64,000 nucleotides of DNA from an uncultured Oscillospiraceae bacterium (GTDB taxonomy: Bacteria > Bacillota > Clostridia > Oscillospirales > Ruminococcaceae), in assembly GCA_900540595.1 (NCBI GenBank), contig UQGL01000005.1, positions 1 to 64,000 of the forward strand, in the 5' to 3' direction. Shown piece by piece: positions 30,454 through 40,602 of the stretch. The notes below the pieces were generated by a model. That model was not told the origin of the DNA and made no database searches. It saw only the letters and a program-made list of their open reading frames with translations. The stretch's first letter is position 1, and the number at the start of each line of letters is the position of its first letter. A program made the translations under genes and the position numbers.

Positions 30454-31086
30454 ATGCAAAAAGGTATCATCGGCAAGAAGCTGGGCATGACCCAGCTGTT
30501 CGACGCCAACGGCAAGGTCGTTCCGGTCACCATCATCGAGGCCGGCCCCTGCACCGTCGTGCAGAAGAAGACCGTTGAGTCTGACGGCTATCAGGCTGTT
30601 CAGATGGGCTACGGCGAAGTGAGCGCCAAGAAGGTCAACAAGGCCGCCAAGGGTCACTTCGACAAGGCTGACGTTGCCCCCAAGCGCACCCTGCGTGAGT
30701 TCCGCTTTGATGACATCGCTGCCGTCAATGTCGGCGACATCCTCAAGGCTGATGTCTTCGCAGAGGGCGACAAGGTTGACGTTGTCGGCACCAGCAAGGG
30801 CAAGGGCTATCAGGGCGTTATCAAGCGCTTTGGCCAGCACCGCCTGCGTGAGAGCCACGGCACCGGCCCTGTTGCACGTCATGCCGGTTCTAACGGCTCC
30901 ACTTCCAGCCCGTCCCGCGTGTTCAAGGGCAAGCGTCTGCCCGGCCACATGGGTGCGGTCCGCGTGACCGTTCAGAACCTGAGCATCGTTAAAGTCGATG
31001 CTGAGAACAATCTGATCGCGATCAAGGGTGCGATCCCCGGCCCGAAGGGCTCGGTCGTGACCATCCACGACAGCGTGAAAGCGTAA
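30454..31086 (+). CDS. rplC: 50S ribosomal protein L3
   Basis: A 210-residue L3, a primary 23S rRNA binder near the peptidyl transferase centre. The N-terminus [13 protein letters not shown] and the extended loop [33 protein letters not shown] are typical. Gap to rplD is 14 bp. Confidence 0.97.
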   Translation: MQKGIIGKKLGMTQLFDANGKVVPVTIIEAGPCTVVQKKTVESDGYQAVQMGYGEVSAKKVNKAAKGHFDKADVAPKRTLREFRFDDIAAVNVGDILKADVFAEGDKVDVVGTSKGKGYQGVIKRFGQHRLRESHGTGPVARHAGSNGSTSSPSRVFKGKRLPGHMGAVRVTVQNLSIVKVDAENNLIAIKGAIPGPKGSVVTIHDSVKA

Positions 31087-31100
31087 AGGAGGAAAACACA

Positions 31101-31721
31101 ATGGCACAGTTTGATGTCGTCGATATGAACGGCAAGAAGGTTTCCACCGTTGAGCTTTCCGACGCCGTGTTCGGGATCACCCCGAACGAGAAGGCTGTCC
31201 ACGAGGCAGTCGTCAACTTCCTGGCCAACCAGCGCCAGGGCACCCAGAACACCAAGATCCGTAAGGAAGTCCGCGGCGGCGGCAAGAAGCCTTGGCGCCA
31301 GAAGGGCACCGGCCACGCTCGTCAGGGCTCCATCCGCGCTCCCCAGTGGACGCACGGCGGTGTTGCTCTGGGCCCCAAGCCCCGCAGCTACTACTACACC
31401 ATCAACAAGAAGGTTAAGCGTCTGGCTCTGCTCAGCGCCCTGTCTGACAAGGCTGCCAACGGCAACATGATCTTGGTTGACAAGATCGCCGCTGACGAGT
31501 ACAAGACCAAGACCGTCGTTGCTTTCCTGGCCGCTGTCGGCGCAGGCAAGAAGAACCTGATCGTCAATGACACTCTGGACGCCAAGTTCGTCAAGAGCGC
31601 CGCCAACATCCCCGGTGTCAAGACCGCCGCTACCGGCATCAACACCTACGATGTTGTCAACGCTGACAAGCTGATCCTGAGCGTTGACGCTGCCAAGAAA
31701 CTTGAGGAGGTATATGCGTGA
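31101..31721 (+). CDS. rplD: 50S ribosomal protein L4
   Basis: A 206-residue L4 with the exit-tunnel loop KKPWRQKGTGHARQGSIRAPQWTHGGVALGPKPRSY at about 56-92. L4 is the autogenous regulator of the S10 operon in E. coli and is the prime candidate for acting on the long leader here. Its stop overlaps the start of rplW. Confidence 0.97.
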   Translation: MAQFDVVDMNGKKVSTVELSDAVFGITPNEKAVHEAVVNFLANQRQGTQNTKIRKEVRGGGKKPWRQKGTGHARQGSIRAPQWTHGGVALGPKPRSYYYTINKKVKRLALLSALSDKAANGNMILVDKIAADEYKTKTVVAFLAAVGAGKKNLIVNDTLDAKFVKSAANIPGVKTAATGINTYDVVNADKLILSVDAAKKLEEVYA

Positions 31722-32014
31722 TGAAATTCGCACAGGACATCGTTCTCGCCCCCGTCATCACCGAGAACTCCATGGCTGGCATCGCTGACAAGAAGTACAC
31801 CTTCAAGGTCGCTACCGACGCCACCAAGATCGACATCGCCAACGCTGTTGAAGAGCTGTTCGGCGTGAAGGTCGCCAAGGTCAACACCATCTCCGTGCGC
31901 GGTCGTTACCGCCGTCAGGGCATGCACGCCGGCTACACTGCCAAGAGCAAGAAGGCCATCGTCACCCTGACTGCTGACTCCAAGGAGATCGAGTTCTTCA
32001 ACTCGATGGTCTGA
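31721..32014 (+). CDS. rplW: 50S ribosomal protein L23
   Basis: A 97-residue L23, exit-tunnel rim protein that docks signal recognition particle and trigger factor. Segments APVITENSM and FKVATDATKIDIANAVEELFGVKV are typical. The ATG at 31721 overlaps the rplD stop; an in-frame GTG one codon upstream is possible. GAGGAGG lies 8-10 bp ahead. Confidence 0.95.
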   Translation: MKFAQDIVLAPVITENSMAGIADKKYTFKVATDATKIDIANAVEELFGVKVAKVNTISVRGRYRRQGMHAGYTAKSKKAIVTLTADSKEIEFFNSMV

Positions 32015-32044
32015 TGACCTGACAAGCCGCAAGGCTGTCACCCA

Positions 32045-32063
32045 GAACCCCGCCGAGGGGTTC
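32045..32063 (+). other. Hairpin in the rplW-rplB gap
   Basis: GAACCCC (32045-32051) and GGGGTTC (32057-32063) form a perfect 7-bp stem in the 105-bp gap. No T-run follows, so a processing or spacing hairpin is more likely than termination. Confidence 0.5.
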
Positions 32064-32119
32064 GCTTATGGGGATATGACCCCGATAAAAATTCATAAGA
32101 TAACAACAAGGAGATCAAC

Positions 32120-32950
32120 ATGGCTATCAAAAAGTACAAGCCGACTACCCCCGGCCGCCGTGGCATGACTGTTACTGATTACAGCGTCCTGTCCAAGGTT
32201 GACCCGGAGCGCAGCCTGCTGGAATCCAAGAAGAAGCATGCCGGCCGCAACAACACCGGCAAGATCACCGTTCGCCATCACGGCGGCGGCAACCGCGTCA
32301 AGTACCGTGTCATCGACTTCAAGCGCAACAAGTTTGATGCCCCTGCCACCGTCAAGACGCTGGAGTACGATCCGAACCGTTCTGCCTTCATCGCCCTCAT
32401 CGAGTATGAGGATGGCGTCAAGAGCTACATCCTGGCTCCCGATGGCCTGAAGGTTGGCGACACTGTCATGGCTGGCCCCAACGCGGACATCAAGCCCGGC
32501 AACGCTCTGCCCTTCGAGAACATCCCCGTCGGTACCATGATCCACAACATCGAGCTCTACCCCGGCAAGGGCGGCCAGCTGGTCCGTTCCGCTGGCGTCA
32601 TGGCTCAGCTGATGGCTAAGGAGAATGGCTACGCTCTGGTTCGTCTGCCCTCCGGTGAGATGCGCAATGTTCGTCTGAACTGCATCGCCACCATCGGCGT
32701 TGTTTCCAACCTCGACCATGAGAATGTCAACCTGGGCAAGGCCGGCCGCAAGCGCCACATGGGCGTTCGCCCTGGCAGCCGTGGTGCCGTCATGAACCCC
32801 TGCGATCACCCGCACGGTGGTGGCGAGGGCCGCGCACCCGTTGGTCATTCCAGCCCGCGTACTCCGTGGGGCAAGCCCGCTCTGGGCCTGAAGACCCGCA
32901 AACACAAGGCCCGCAGCGACAAGTTCATTGTCAAGCGCGCCAACGGCTAA
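32120..32950 (+). CDS. rplB: 50S ribosomal protein L2
   Basis: A 276-residue L2 needed for subunit association and peptidyl transferase activity. The conserved [14 protein letters not shown] with the key histidine is at about 224-237. Length is normal. Confidence 0.97.
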   Translation: MAIKKYKPTTPGRRGMTVTDYSVLSKVDPERSLLESKKKHAGRNNTGKITVRHHGGGNRVKYRVIDFKRNKFDAPATVKTLEYDPNRSAFIALIEYEDGVKSYILAPDGLKVGDTVMAGPNADIKPGNALPFENIPVGTMIHNIELYPGKGGQLVRSAGVMAQLMAKENGYALVRLPSGEMRNVRLNCIATIGVVSNLDHENVNLGKAGRKRHMGVRPGSRGAVMNPCDHPHGGGEGRAPVGHSSPRTPWGKPALGLKTRKHKARSDKFIVKRANG

Positions 32951-32966
32951 GGGAGGTTACTGAACA

Positions 32967-33242
32967 ATGTCTAGAAGCACTAAGAAGGGCCCTTACGTTC
33001 TGCCTTCCCTGTACAAAAAGGTCGAGGCTATGAACGAGGCTGGCAAGAAGAGCGTCGTGAAGACCTGGAGCCGTTCCTCCACCATCTTCCCCGAGTTCGT
33101 CGGTCACACTTTCGCCGTCCATGACGGCCGCAAGCATGTGCCCGTGTACGTCACCGAGGACATGGTTGGCCACAAGCTCGGCGAGTTTGCGCCTACCCGC
33201 AAGTTCACCGGCCACGTCGGCGCTAAGACCGCTGGCAAGTAA
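32967..33242 (+). CDS. rpsS: 30S ribosomal protein S19
   Basis: A 91-residue S19 in the 30S head. [10 protein letters not shown] at the start, [45 protein letters not shown] block in the middle. SD GGGAGG precedes it. Confidence 0.96.
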   Translation: MSRSTKKGPYVLPSLYKKVEAMNEAGKKSVVKTWSRSSTIFPEFVGHTFAVHDGRKHVPVYVTEDMVGHKLGEFAPTRKFTGHVGAKTAGK

Positions 33243-33259
33243 GAGAGGAGGAACATCGA

Positions 33260-33595
33260 ATGGAAGCACGGGCAATTCTCCGTTACGCCCGCATTAGTCC
33301 CCGCAAGGTTTCGATCGTGATGGACCTCATCCGTAACAAACCCCTGGACGAAGCGCTGGCTATCCTGCAGTACACCCCGAAGGCCGCCTGCGAGCCCCTT
33401 CTCAAGCTGGTGAACTCTGCTGCCGCAAATGCGGAAAACAACTTCAACATGGATCGCAACAATCTCTACGTCGCAGAATGCTACGTCTGCCCCGGCCCCA
33501 CGCTCAAGCGCATCATGCCTCGCGCACAGGGCCGTGCATACCGCATCCTGAAGCGCACCAGCCACATGACTGTTGTGCTGAAAGAGAAAGAGTAA
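33260..33595 (+). CDS. rplV: 50S ribosomal protein L22
   Basis: A 111-residue L22 lining the exit tunnel. [20 protein letters not shown] begins the globular domain, and the beta-hairpin is near [19 protein letters not shown], the region where macrolide resistance changes map. Confidence 0.96.
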   Translation: MEARAILRYARISPRKVSIVMDLIRNKPLDEALAILQYTPKAACEPLLKLVNSAAANAENNFNMDRNNLYVAECYVCPGPTLKRIMPRAQGRAYRILKRTSHMTVVLKEKE

Positions 33596-33607
33596 GGAGG
33601 TAAACAA

Positions 33608-34312
33608 ATGGGCCAGAAAGTCAATCCCCACGGCATGCGCGTGGGCGTTATCAAAGATTGGGACAGCCGCTGGTTTACCTCTAAGCAGGCATTCGGCGAC
33701 ACCCTGGTCGAGGATCACAAGATCCGTAAGACCCTGAAGAAGCAGCTGTACGCTGCCGGCGTTCCCAAGATCGAGATCGAGCGTACCGTTGATTCCCAGA
33801 CCGGTGCCCCCCGCGTGAAGGTCAATGTCTTCTGCGCAAAGCCGGGCATCGTGATCGGCAAGGGCGGTGCTGAGAGCGCCAAGATCGAGAAGCAGCTTGC
33901 CAAGCTCACCGGCAAGGCTGTCAACCTCAACATCATCGAGGTCAAAGGCACCACCACCAATGCTCAGCTGGTTGCTGAGGATGTCGCTTCCCAGCTCGAG
34001 CGCCGCATCGCGTTCCGCCGTGCCATGAAGCAGGCCATCCGCAACGCCATGCAGCCCCGTGACCGCAGCGCTACCCCCGCAAAGGGTATCAAGGTCACCT
34101 GCTCCGGCCGTCTGGCTGGCGCTGACATCGCCCGCGTTGAGAGCTACCACGAGGGTACCATCCCCCTGCAGACTCTGCGCGCTGACATCGACTACGGCTT
34201 CGCCGAGGCCAACACCACCTATGGTAAGGTCGGCGTCAAGGTTTGGATCTACAAAGGCGAGATCCTGAAGGGCGCCAAAGCCCCCGCCAAGAAGGAAGGA
34301 GGCAAACAGTAA
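33608..34312 (+). CDS. rpsC: 30S ribosomal protein S3
   Basis: A 234-residue S3, mRNA-entry-site protein. The KH domain has [20 protein letters not shown] near residue 80, and the C-terminal domain has [16 protein letters not shown] short Lys/Ala-rich tail follows. Its TAA overlaps the rplP ATG by one base. Confidence 0.97.
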   Translation: MGQKVNPHGMRVGVIKDWDSRWFTSKQAFGDTLVEDHKIRKTLKKQLYAAGVPKIEIERTVDSQTGAPRVKVNVFCAKPGIVIGKGGAESAKIEKQLAKLTGKAVNLNIIEVKGTTTNAQLVAEDVASQLERRIAFRRAMKQAIRNAMQPRDRSATPAKGIKVTCSGRLAGADIARVESYHEGTIPLQTLRADIDYGFAEANTTYGKVGVKVWIYKGEILKGAKAPAKKEGGKQ

Positions 34313-34752
34313 TGTTACTGCCGAAGCGTGTTAAGTACCGCCGCGTTCAGCGCGGCCGCATGACCGGTAAGGCCATGCGCGGCAACAAGGTCAACCAGGG
34401 CGATTACGGCCTGGTCGCTCTCGAGCCGGCTTGGATCACCTCCAACCAGATCGAGGCAGCCCGTGTTGCCATGACCCGTTATATCAAGCGTGGCGGCAAG
34501 GTCTGGATCAAGATCTTCCCCGATAAGCCCGTTACCGAAAAGCCCGCCGGCACCCGAATGGGTTCCGGTAAGGGCAGCCCGGAGTACTGGGTGGCCGTCG
34601 TTAAGCCGGGCCGCGTGCTCTTCGAGCTGGCTGATGTCAACGAGGAGACCGCCCGCGAGGCTCTGCGTCTGGCCAGCCACAAGCTGCCGATTCGCTGCAA
34701 ATTCGTCAAGCGCGAGGAGCTTGACACTGTAAAGGAGGGTGACGCTGAATGA
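34312..34752 (+). CDS. rplP: 50S ribosomal protein L16
   Basis: A 146-residue L16, which positions tRNA at the A site. It begins [51 protein letters not shown] is the typical middle. The start at 34312 has AAGGAGG 8 bp upstream; a longer upstream frame into rpsC is not supported. Confidence 0.96.
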   Translation: MLLPKRVKYRRVQRGRMTGKAMRGNKVNQGDYGLVALEPAWITSNQIEAARVAMTRYIKRGGKVWIKIFPDKPVTEKPAGTRMGSGKGSPEYWVAVVKPGRVLFELADVNEETAREALRLASHKLPIRCKFVKREELDTVKEGDAE

Positions 34753-34946
34753 AAGCCACTGAACTGCGCGAAATGACCGATGTCGAGCTGAACAAGCAGC
34801 TCAAGGACCTGAAGGCCGAACTCTTCAACCTGCGCTTTCAGCACGCCATCAACCAGTTGGACAACCCCATTCGCATCGAGGCCGTTAAGAAGGACATCGC
34901 CCGCGTGATGACCGTCCTGGCTGAGAAGAATGCCAAGAACGCTTAA
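34749..34946 (+). CDS. rpmC: 50S ribosomal protein L29
   Basis: A 65-residue two-helix L29 near the tunnel exit. [21 protein letters not shown] is the family core. It overlaps the rplP stop by 4 bp. Confidence 0.95.
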   Translation: MKATELREMTDVELNKQLKDLKAELFNLRFQHAINQLDNPIRIEAVKKDIARVMTVLAEKNAKNA

Positions 34947-34961
34947 GAGGGAGGGTAAAGC

Positions 34962-35216
34962 ATGGAACGTAATCTGAGAAAGACCCGTGTGGGCGTCGTT
35001 GTCTCCGACAAGATGGACAAGACCATCGTTGTCGCTGTTAAGGACAGCGTCCAGCACCCTCTGTACAAGAAGATCTTGAAGCGTACCAAGAAGTTCAAGG
35101 CCCATGATGAGAACAACGAAGCCGGCATCGGCGACCGCGTTGAGATCATGGAGACCCGCAAGATCTCCAAGGACGTCAACTGGCGTCTGGTCAAGATCAT
35201 CGAGAAGGCAAAATAA
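34962..35216 (+). CDS. rpsQ: 30S ribosomal protein S17
   Basis: An 84-residue OB-fold S17, a 16S rRNA 5'-domain primary binder. [21 protein letters not shown] and [21 protein letters not shown] are characteristic. It ends the classical S10 set; the spc set follows without a terminator. Confidence 0.96.
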   Translation: MERNLRKTRVGVVVSDKMDKTIVVAVKDSVQHPLYKKILKRTKKFKAHDENNEAGIGDRVEIMETRKISKDVNWRLVKIIEKAK

Positions 35217-35249
35217 TCAGCCTGGTACTTTGAAAGGAGGACCTGAAAG

Positions 35250-35618
35250 ATGGTTCAGATGCAAACTTATCTCAAAGTGGCCGACAATACCGGTGCTAAG
35301 GAGTTAATGTGCTTCCGTGTACTGGGCGGTACCCGCAAGAGATACGCAAACATCGGTGACATCGTGGTTTGCAGCGTCAAGAAGGCTGCTCCCGGTGGCA
35401 CTGTGAAGAAGGGCGACGTGGTCAAGGCCGTCATCGTCCGTAGCAAGCACGGCCTGCGCCGTGACGACGGCTCCTACATCCGCTTCGATGAGAACGCCGC
35501 CGTCATCGTCATGGCTGACAAGAGCCCCAAGGGCACTCGTATCTTTGGACCTGTCGCTCGCGAGCTGCGCGATGCCGGCTTCACCAAGATCCTGAGCCTG
35601 GCTCCGGAATCGCTGTAA
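35250..35618 (+). CDS. rplN: 50S ribosomal protein L14
   Basis: A 122-residue L14 with [18 protein letters not shown] near the start and [14 protein letters not shown] near the end. It contacts 16S h14 at the subunit interface. SD AAAGGAGG precedes it. Confidence 0.97.
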   Translation: MVQMQTYLKVADNTGAKELMCFRVLGGTRKRYANIGDIVVCSVKKAAPGGTVKKGDVVKAVIVRSKHGLRRDDGSYIRFDENAAVIVMADKSPKGTRIFGPVARELRDAGFTKILSLAPESL

Positions 35619-35633
35619 GGAGGTTTTAATTAA

Positions 35634-35948
35634 ATGAACAATCTTCATGTTAAAACCGGCGACAACGTAATGGTCATCTCCGGCAAGGACAAGGGCAAGA
35701 CCGGCAAGGTTCTGCAGACCTCCCCCAAAGAGGGCAAGGTCATTGTCGAGGGCCTGAACATGGTCACGAAGCACGTCAAGCCCCGCCGTCAGGGCGAGCA
35801 GGGCGGCATCGTTAAGGCCGAGGGCGCTATCTACGCCTGCAAGGTCATGCCCGTCTGCCCCAAGTGTGGCAAGGCCACCCGCGTGGGCCATTCTGTCAAG
35901 GACGGCAAGACCGTCCGCGTTTGCCGCAAGTGCGGCGCTGAACTGTAA
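35634..35948 (+). CDS. rplX: 50S ribosomal protein L24 with C-terminal zinc-ribbon
   Basis: A 104-residue L24 assembly initiator. The KOW segment [21 protein letters not shown] is at about 5-25. The C-terminus has two CxxC pairs, CPKCGK at about 78-83 and CRKCG near 98-102, forming a zinc ribbon as in other clostridial L24 proteins. Confidence 0.96.
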   Translation: MNNLHVKTGDNVMVISGKDKGKTGKVLQTSPKEGKVIVEGLNMVTKHVKPRRQGEQGGIVKAEGAIYACKVMPVCPKCGKATRVGHSVKDGKTVRVCRKCGAEL

Positions 35949-35962
35949 GGGAGGAGTACACA

Positions 35963-36502
35963 ATGGCACGTTTGAAAGAACAGTATGTCAACGAGATCGC
36001 TCCGGCCCTGAACAAAAAGTTCGGCTACAAGAGCGTTATGCAGATCCCCAAGCTGGATAAGGTCATCATCAACGTTGCAGCTGGTGAGGCTAAGGAGAAC
36101 GCCAAGGTCATCGACGCCATCGTCGCAGATCTGGGCCTGATCACCGGCCAGAAGGCTATCGTCTGCAAGGCCCGCAAGAGCGTTGCAAACTTCAAGCTGC
36201 GCGAGGGCATGCCCATCGGCGCTAAGGTCACCCTGCGTGGTGAGCGTATGTACGAGTTTGTCGACCGCCTGTTCAATGTGGCGCTGCCCCGTGTCCGCGA
36301 CTTCCGCGGCATCAACGGCAACAGCTTCGACGGCCGCGGCAACTACGCCTTCGGCCTGAAGGAGCAGATCATCTTCCCCGAGATCGACTTCGACAAGGTC
36401 GATGCGATCCGCGGCATGGACATCTGCTTCGTCACCACCGCCAAGACCGATGAGGAGGCCAAGGAGCTGCTGAAGGCTCTGGGCGCTCCGTTCGCAAACT
36501 AA
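35963..36502 (+). CDS. rplE: 50S ribosomal protein L5
   Basis: A 179-residue L5 binding 5S rRNA and the P-site tRNA elbow. [18 protein letters not shown] and [28 protein letters not shown] are family blocks. Confidence 0.97.
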   Translation: MARLKEQYVNEIAPALNKKFGYKSVMQIPKLDKVIINVAAGEAKENAKVIDAIVADLGLITGQKAIVCKARKSVANFKLREGMPIGAKVTLRGERMYEFVDRLFNVALPRVRDFRGINGNSFDGRGNYAFGLKEQIIFPEIDFDKVDAIRGMDICFVTTAKTDEEAKELLKALGAPFAN

Positions 36503-36517
36503 GGGAGGGAACTGTAA

Positions 36518-36703
36518 ATGGCTAAACTTTCTATGAAGCTCAAGCAGCAGCAGCCCGCCAAGTTCTCGACCCGCGCTTACAACCGCTGCAAGATCTGCGG
36601 TCGTCCCCACGCTTACCTGCGCAAGTACGGTGTCTGCCGTATCTGCTTCCGTGAGCTGGCTTACAAGGGCGAGATCCCCGGCGTCAAGAAGGCTTCCTGG
36701 TAA
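36518..36703 (+). CDS. rpsZ: 30S ribosomal protein S14, zinc-binding type
   Basis: A 61-residue short S14 with the zinc knuckle [26 protein letters not shown] at about 24-49 (two CxxC pairs). This is the C+ form; no zinc-free paralogue is in the window, so zinc supply matters for this protein. Confidence 0.96.
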   Translation: MAKLSMKLKQQQPAKFSTRAYNRCKICGRPHAYLRKYGVCRICFRELAYKGEIPGVKKASW

Positions 36704-36769
36704 GCCCTTGATTGCTTCTGTCTGAACGAATAACAACACTCTTAAACACAACCTAAGGAGGTTAGTGGC

Positions 36770-37168
36770 ATGCAAATCACCGATCCTATCGCGGACCTGC
36801 TGACCCGCATCCGCAATGCTAGCACTGCCAAACACCCTTCCGTGGACATCCCCGCATCTAACCTGAAGAAGGCGATCTGCCAGATCCTGGTTGACGAGGG
36901 CTACATCAAGGGTATGAAAGTGACCGAGGACAACAAGCAGGGGACCATCACCCTGACCCTGAAGTACCAGGAGAACGGTACTCCGGTCATCGCCGGCCTG
37001 AAGCGCGTTTCTAAGCCGGGCCTGCGTATTTACACCAACTGCGAGGATATGCCCAAGGTCATGAAGGGCCTGGGCACCGCAATCATCTCCACCTCTAAAG
37101 GCGTCATGACCGACAAGGCAGCCCGCGCTGCTCATGTCGGCGGTGAAGTTCTCGCCTTTGTGTGGTAA
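36770..37168 (+). CDS. rpsH: 30S ribosomal protein S8
   Basis: A 132-residue S8. [13 protein letters not shown] at the start and [26 protein letters not shown] at the end are typical. In E. coli S8 represses the spc operon at the rplE site. The 66-bp gap before it is larger than neighbouring gaps. Confidence 0.96.
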   Translation: MQITDPIADLLTRIRNASTAKHPSVDIPASNLKKAICQILVDEGYIKGMKVTEDNKQGTITLTLKYQENGTPVIAGLKRVSKPGLRIYTNCEDMPKVMKGLGTAIISTSKGVMTDKAARAAHVGGEVLAFVW

Positions 37169-37184
37169 GAAAGGGGTATAGACA

Positions 37185-37733
37185 ATGTCGAGAATTGGAA
37201 GAAAACCCATCGTCATTCCCGCCGGTGTGGAAGTGAAGGTCGATGCGGCCGAGCACACCATCACTGTTAAGGGCCCCAAGGGTACCCTGCATTCCAAATT
37301 TCATCCTCTGATGACTGTTGCTGTCGAGGGCAATGAGATTTTGGTTACCCGCCCCAATGACGAGAAGGAGGCACGCAGCCTCCATGGCCTGACCCGCACC
37401 CTGATCCACAACATGGTCGTCGGTGTTACCGAGGGCTTCCGCAAGGATCTGGAAATTCAGGGCGTCGGTTATCGTGCCGCCAAGCAGGGCAGCAAGCTGA
37501 CCCTGACTCTGGGCTTCTCTCATCCCGTTGAGTTCGAGGACACCGATACCATCAAGATCGAGCTGAAAGATGCGCTGCACTTCAGCATCACCGGTATCGA
37601 CAAGCAGGAAGTCGGCCAGTTCGCTGCCGAGGTCCGCGGTGTCCGCCCGCCCGAGCCGTACAAAGGCAAGGGTATCCGCTATGTTGGCGAGTATGTCATC
37701 CGTAAGGAAGGCAAAGCCGGCAAGGGTAAATAA
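37185..37733 (+). CDS. rplF: 50S ribosomal protein L6
   Basis: A 182-residue L6 near the GTPase-associated centre. SRIGRKPIVIPAGVEV starts it, and the C-terminal block PEPYKGKGIRYVGEYVIRKEGKAGKGK is nearly invariant. Confidence 0.97.
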   Translation: MSRIGRKPIVIPAGVEVKVDAAEHTITVKGPKGTLHSKFHPLMTVAVEGNEILVTRPNDEKEARSLHGLTRTLIHNMVVGVTEGFRKDLEIQGVGYRAAKQGSKLTLTLGFSHPVEFEDTDTIKIELKDALHFSITGIDKQEVGQFAAEVRGVRPPEPYKGKGIRYVGEYVIRKEGKAGKGK

Positions 37734-37751
37734 TAGGAGAGGAGAAACATT

Positions 37752-38111
37752 ATGGTCAACAAGGCTGATAAGAACGTTGCTCGTCTGCGCCGCCACCGTC
37801 GTGTCCGCGGCAAGATCAGCGGCACTGCTGCTCGTCCCCGTCTGGATGTTTTCCGCTCTGCCAAGCACATCTACGCTCAGGTCATCGATGATGAGCAGGG
37901 CGTGACCCTGGCCAGCGCTTCCAGCATGGACAAAGATTTCAACGCTTACGGCGGCAACATTGATGCTGCCAAGAAGGTTGGCGAGAACATCGCCAAGAAG
38001 TGCCTTGAGAAGGGCATTACCGAAGTGGTCTATGACCGCGGCGGTTTCGTTTACCACGGCCGTGTGCAGGCTCTCGCTGAGGGTGCCCGCGAGGCCGGTC
38101 TGAAGCTGTAA
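37752..38111 (+). CDS. rplR: 50S ribosomal protein L18
   Basis: A 119-residue L18 that brings 5S rRNA to the 50S. The basic N-terminus [26 protein letters not shown] is followed by [17 protein letters not shown], and [24 protein letters not shown] lies at the end. Confidence 0.96.
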   Translation: MVNKADKNVARLRRHRRVRGKISGTAARPRLDVFRSAKHIYAQVIDDEQGVTLASASSMDKDFNAYGGNIDAAKKVGENIAKKCLEKGITEVVYDRGGFVYHGRVQALAEGAREAGLKL

Positions 38112-38127
38112 GGAGGGAGAAGATACA

Positions 38128-38631
38128 ATGGCCATGCAGAGAAGACAAGAAGATGACGGCATGATCACCAAGGTCGTCTCCATCAACCGCGTTTCCAAGA
38201 CCGTCAAGGGCGGCCGCGTCATGAAGTTCGCTGCCCTGATCGTCGTCGGCGACGGCAAGGGCAACATCGGCTACGGCGTCGGCAAGTCCGGCGAAGTTCC
38301 CGAGGCTATCCGCAAGGGTGAGGGCGCTGCCAAGAAGAACATGCGCAAGGTCTGCCTGAAGGGCACCACCATTCCTCACGAGATCGTCGGCGAGTTCGGC
38401 GCAGGCCGCGTCCTGATGCGTCCCGCTGCCCCCGGTACCGGCGTTCTGGCCGGCGGTCCTGTCCGTGCCGTGCTCGAGTGCGCCGGCATCAAGGACATCC
38501 GCGCCAAGAGCCTGCGTTCCAACAACCCCATCAACGTCACTGCTGCTACCTTCGCGGGCCTGTGCGGCCTGACCGACGCCGAGAGCGTCGCGGCTAAGCG
38601 CGGCAAGACTGTTGCCGAGATTCTGGGCTAA
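38128..38631 (+). CDS. rpsE: 30S ribosomal protein S5
   Basis: A 167-residue S5 at the decoding fidelity centre. [33 protein letters not shown] holds the double-stranded-RNA-binding fold, and the S5 C-domain follows. Confidence 0.96.
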   Translation: MAMQRRQEDDGMITKVVSINRVSKTVKGGRVMKFAALIVVGDGKGNIGYGVGKSGEVPEAIRKGEGAAKKNMRKVCLKGTTIPHEIVGEFGAGRVLMRPAAPGTGVLAGGPVRAVLECAGIKDIRAKSLRSNNPINVTAATFAGLCGLTDAESVAAKRGKTVAEILG

Positions 38632-38644
38632 GGAGGGTACTACA

Positions 38645-38824
38645 ATGGAGAAAGTTACCATTCGTCTCGCCAAGAGCCTGATCGGCCGCGGCAAAGAGCA
38701 GATCGCCGTTGCGCACTCCCTGGGCCTGAACCGCCCCGGTGAGGTCACCGAGCAGCCCGACAACGCGGCTACTCAGGGCAAGATCGCAAAGATCGCCCAC
38801 CTGGTCGTTGTGACCAAGGCGTAA
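38645..38824 (+). CDS. rpmD: 50S ribosomal protein L30
   Basis: A 59-residue L30 with KVTIRLAKSLIGRGKEQIAVAHSLGL. The start at 38645 follows AAGGAGGG; the upstream in-frame ATG at 38612 lies inside rpsE and is rejected. Confidence 0.94.
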   Translation: MEKVTIRLAKSLIGRGKEQIAVAHSLGLNRPGEVTEQPDNAATQGKIAKIAHLVVVTKA

Positions 38825-38841
38825 TGCAAGGAGGTGCAAGC

Positions 38842-39279
38842 ATGAAACTTCACGAACTGAAAGCTTCCGCTGGTGCCCGCAAGGCCGTGACCCGCAAGGG
38901 CCGCGGTGCTGGTTCCGGCAACGGCAAGACCGCTGGCTTCGGCCACAAGGGCCAGAAGGCCCGCAGCGGCGTCAAGAAGGCCGGCTTCGAAGGCGGCCAG
39001 ATGCCTCTGCAGCGCCGTCTGCCGAAGCGCGGTTTCAACAACATTTTCGCAACCAAGTATGTTACCATCAAGGTATCTGACCTCGAGAAGTTCGAGGCCG
39101 GTTCTACCGTTGATACCGAGGCCCTGCTGAAGGCCGGCATCATCTCCAAGACGCTGGACGGCGTCAAGGTGCTGGGCAACGGCGAGCTGACCAAGGCAAT
39201 CAATGTCAAGGTCGCTGCTTATACAGCCTCCGCCAAGGAAAAAATCGAGAAAGCGGGCGGGAAGGCTGAGGTGATGTAA
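38842..39279 (+). CDS. rplO: 50S ribosomal protein L15
   Basis: A 145-residue L15. MKLHELKASAGARKAVTRKGRGAGSGNGKTAGFGHKGQKAR is the glycine/arginine-rich N-terminal extension. AAGGAGG lies 7-10 bp before the ATG at 38842. Confidence 0.96.
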   Translation: MKLHELKASAGARKAVTRKGRGAGSGNGKTAGFGHKGQKARSGVKKAGFEGGQMPLQRRLPKRGFNNIFATKYVTIKVSDLEKFEAGSTVDTEALLKAGIISKTLDGVKVLGNGELTKAINVKVAAYTASAKEKIEKAGGKAEVM

Positions 39280-39280
39280 G

Positions 39281-40585
39281 GTGTTTGAAACCTTCCGTAA
39301 AGCATGGAAGATTGAAGACCTGCGCAAGCGTCTTCTGTTCACCCTTCTGATCCTCGTCCTGTTCCGTCTTGGCTGTGCGATTCCTGTGCCGTACATCAGC
39401 GCAGGCGCACTGACCTCGATGTTTGCCGGCGGCACCGGCGATATGCTGGAGTATCTGAATATGATGAGCGGCGGCGCTCTGAGCGAATGCACGTTGTTCG
39501 CCCTGGGTGTGCAGCCCGCCATCAACGCCTCCATCATTATGCAGCTGCTGGCGGTAGCCATTCCGTATCTGGAAAACCTCACCAAGGAAGGCGAGGAAGG
39601 TCAGCGCAAGATGCGCCGCATCACCAACTATGTTGGCGCGGGCATTGGTCTGATGCTGTCCATCGGCTACTACTTCATCATCCGCAATATGGGCGCTCTG
39701 TCTTACACGGAGGGCTTTGCGGGCATCTTCAGCGCGGTCGTCATCGTGTTGGCCTTCACGGCAGGCTCTCAGCTCTGCGCCTGGATGGGCAACCAGATCG
39801 ACAGCAAGGGTATCGGCAACGGTATCTCGCTGATGATCTTCGCAGGCATCGTGGCCCGCTGGTCCAGCATCTACACTGCTACGACCAACATTCTGGCCCG
39901 CGCCCAGAACGGTGAGCCGTTCTTCTACATCATGCTGCCCCTGCTGCTCGTTCTGGCACTGGTCGCGGTCGTCTTCGTCGTCATCCTGACGAACGCAGAG
40001 CGCCGCATCCCGGTCCAGTACGCAAAGCGCGTTATGGGCCGCAAGATGTATGGTGGTCAGGCCAGCTACATCCCCATCAAAGTGAACATGACCGGCGTCA
40101 TGCCCATCATCTTTGCTTCGACGCTGTGCAGCCTGCCCGGTCTGATCTTCCGGTTCATCAATCTGGATGCAGCTTCGCATCCGGCGCTGTACGCTTTCTT
40201 CAGCGTGTTCAACTACAACAGCGTTCTTTACCTCATCGTTTATGTGCTGCTGATCGTTGCGTTCAACTACTTCTACGTTGCGATCCAGTACAACCCCGTG
40301 GACATTGCCAACCAGCTTCGCAAAAACAACGGTACCATTCCCGGCATCCGTCCGGGCAAGCCCACCAGCGATTTCATCACGAAGACCCTGTCCAAGATCA
40401 CTCTGATCGGCGCGATCTTCCTGGCTATCGTGGCTGGCTTCCCCATCATTCTCGGCAACATCACCGGCACTTCCATCCAGCTGGGTGGTACTACGCTGCT
40501 GATCGTCGTGGGTGTGGCGCTTGAGACCGGCCGTTCTCTGGAAGGCTATATGACCGCCCGTTACCACAAAGGGTTCTTGGAATAA
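39281..40585 (+). CDS. secY: Preprotein translocase subunit SecY
   Basis: A 434-residue ten-helix channel of the Sec translocon. Signature blocks are FTLLILVLFRLGCAIPVPYI, ALGVQPAINASIIMQLL near 75-90 and NAERRIPVQYAKRVMGRKMYGGQASYIPIKVNMTGVMPIIFA near 230-275. The start codon is GTG at 39281, 1 bp after the rplO stop, with GAGGTGATGTAAG as SD region. Confidence 0.97.
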   Translation: MFETFRKAWKIEDLRKRLLFTLLILVLFRLGCAIPVPYISAGALTSMFAGGTGDMLEYLNMMSGGALSECTLFALGVQPAINASIIMQLLAVAIPYLENLTKEGEEGQRKMRRITNYVGAGIGLMLSIGYYFIIRNMGALSYTEGFAGIFSAVVIVLAFTAGSQLCAWMGNQIDSKGIGNGISLMIFAGIVARWSSIYTATTNILARAQNGEPFFYIMLPLLLVLALVAVVFVVILTNAERRIPVQYAKRVMGRKMYGGQASYIPIKVNMTGVMPIIFASTLCSLPGLIFRFINLDAASHPALYAFFSVFNYNSVLYLIVYVLLIVAFNYFYVAIQYNPVDIANQLRKNNGTIPGIRPGKPTSDFITKTLSKITLIGAIFLAIVAGFPIILGNITGTSIQLGGTTLLIVVGVALETGRSLEGYMTARYHKGFLE

Positions 40586-40602
40586 GAGAAAGGGAATGTG
40601 CG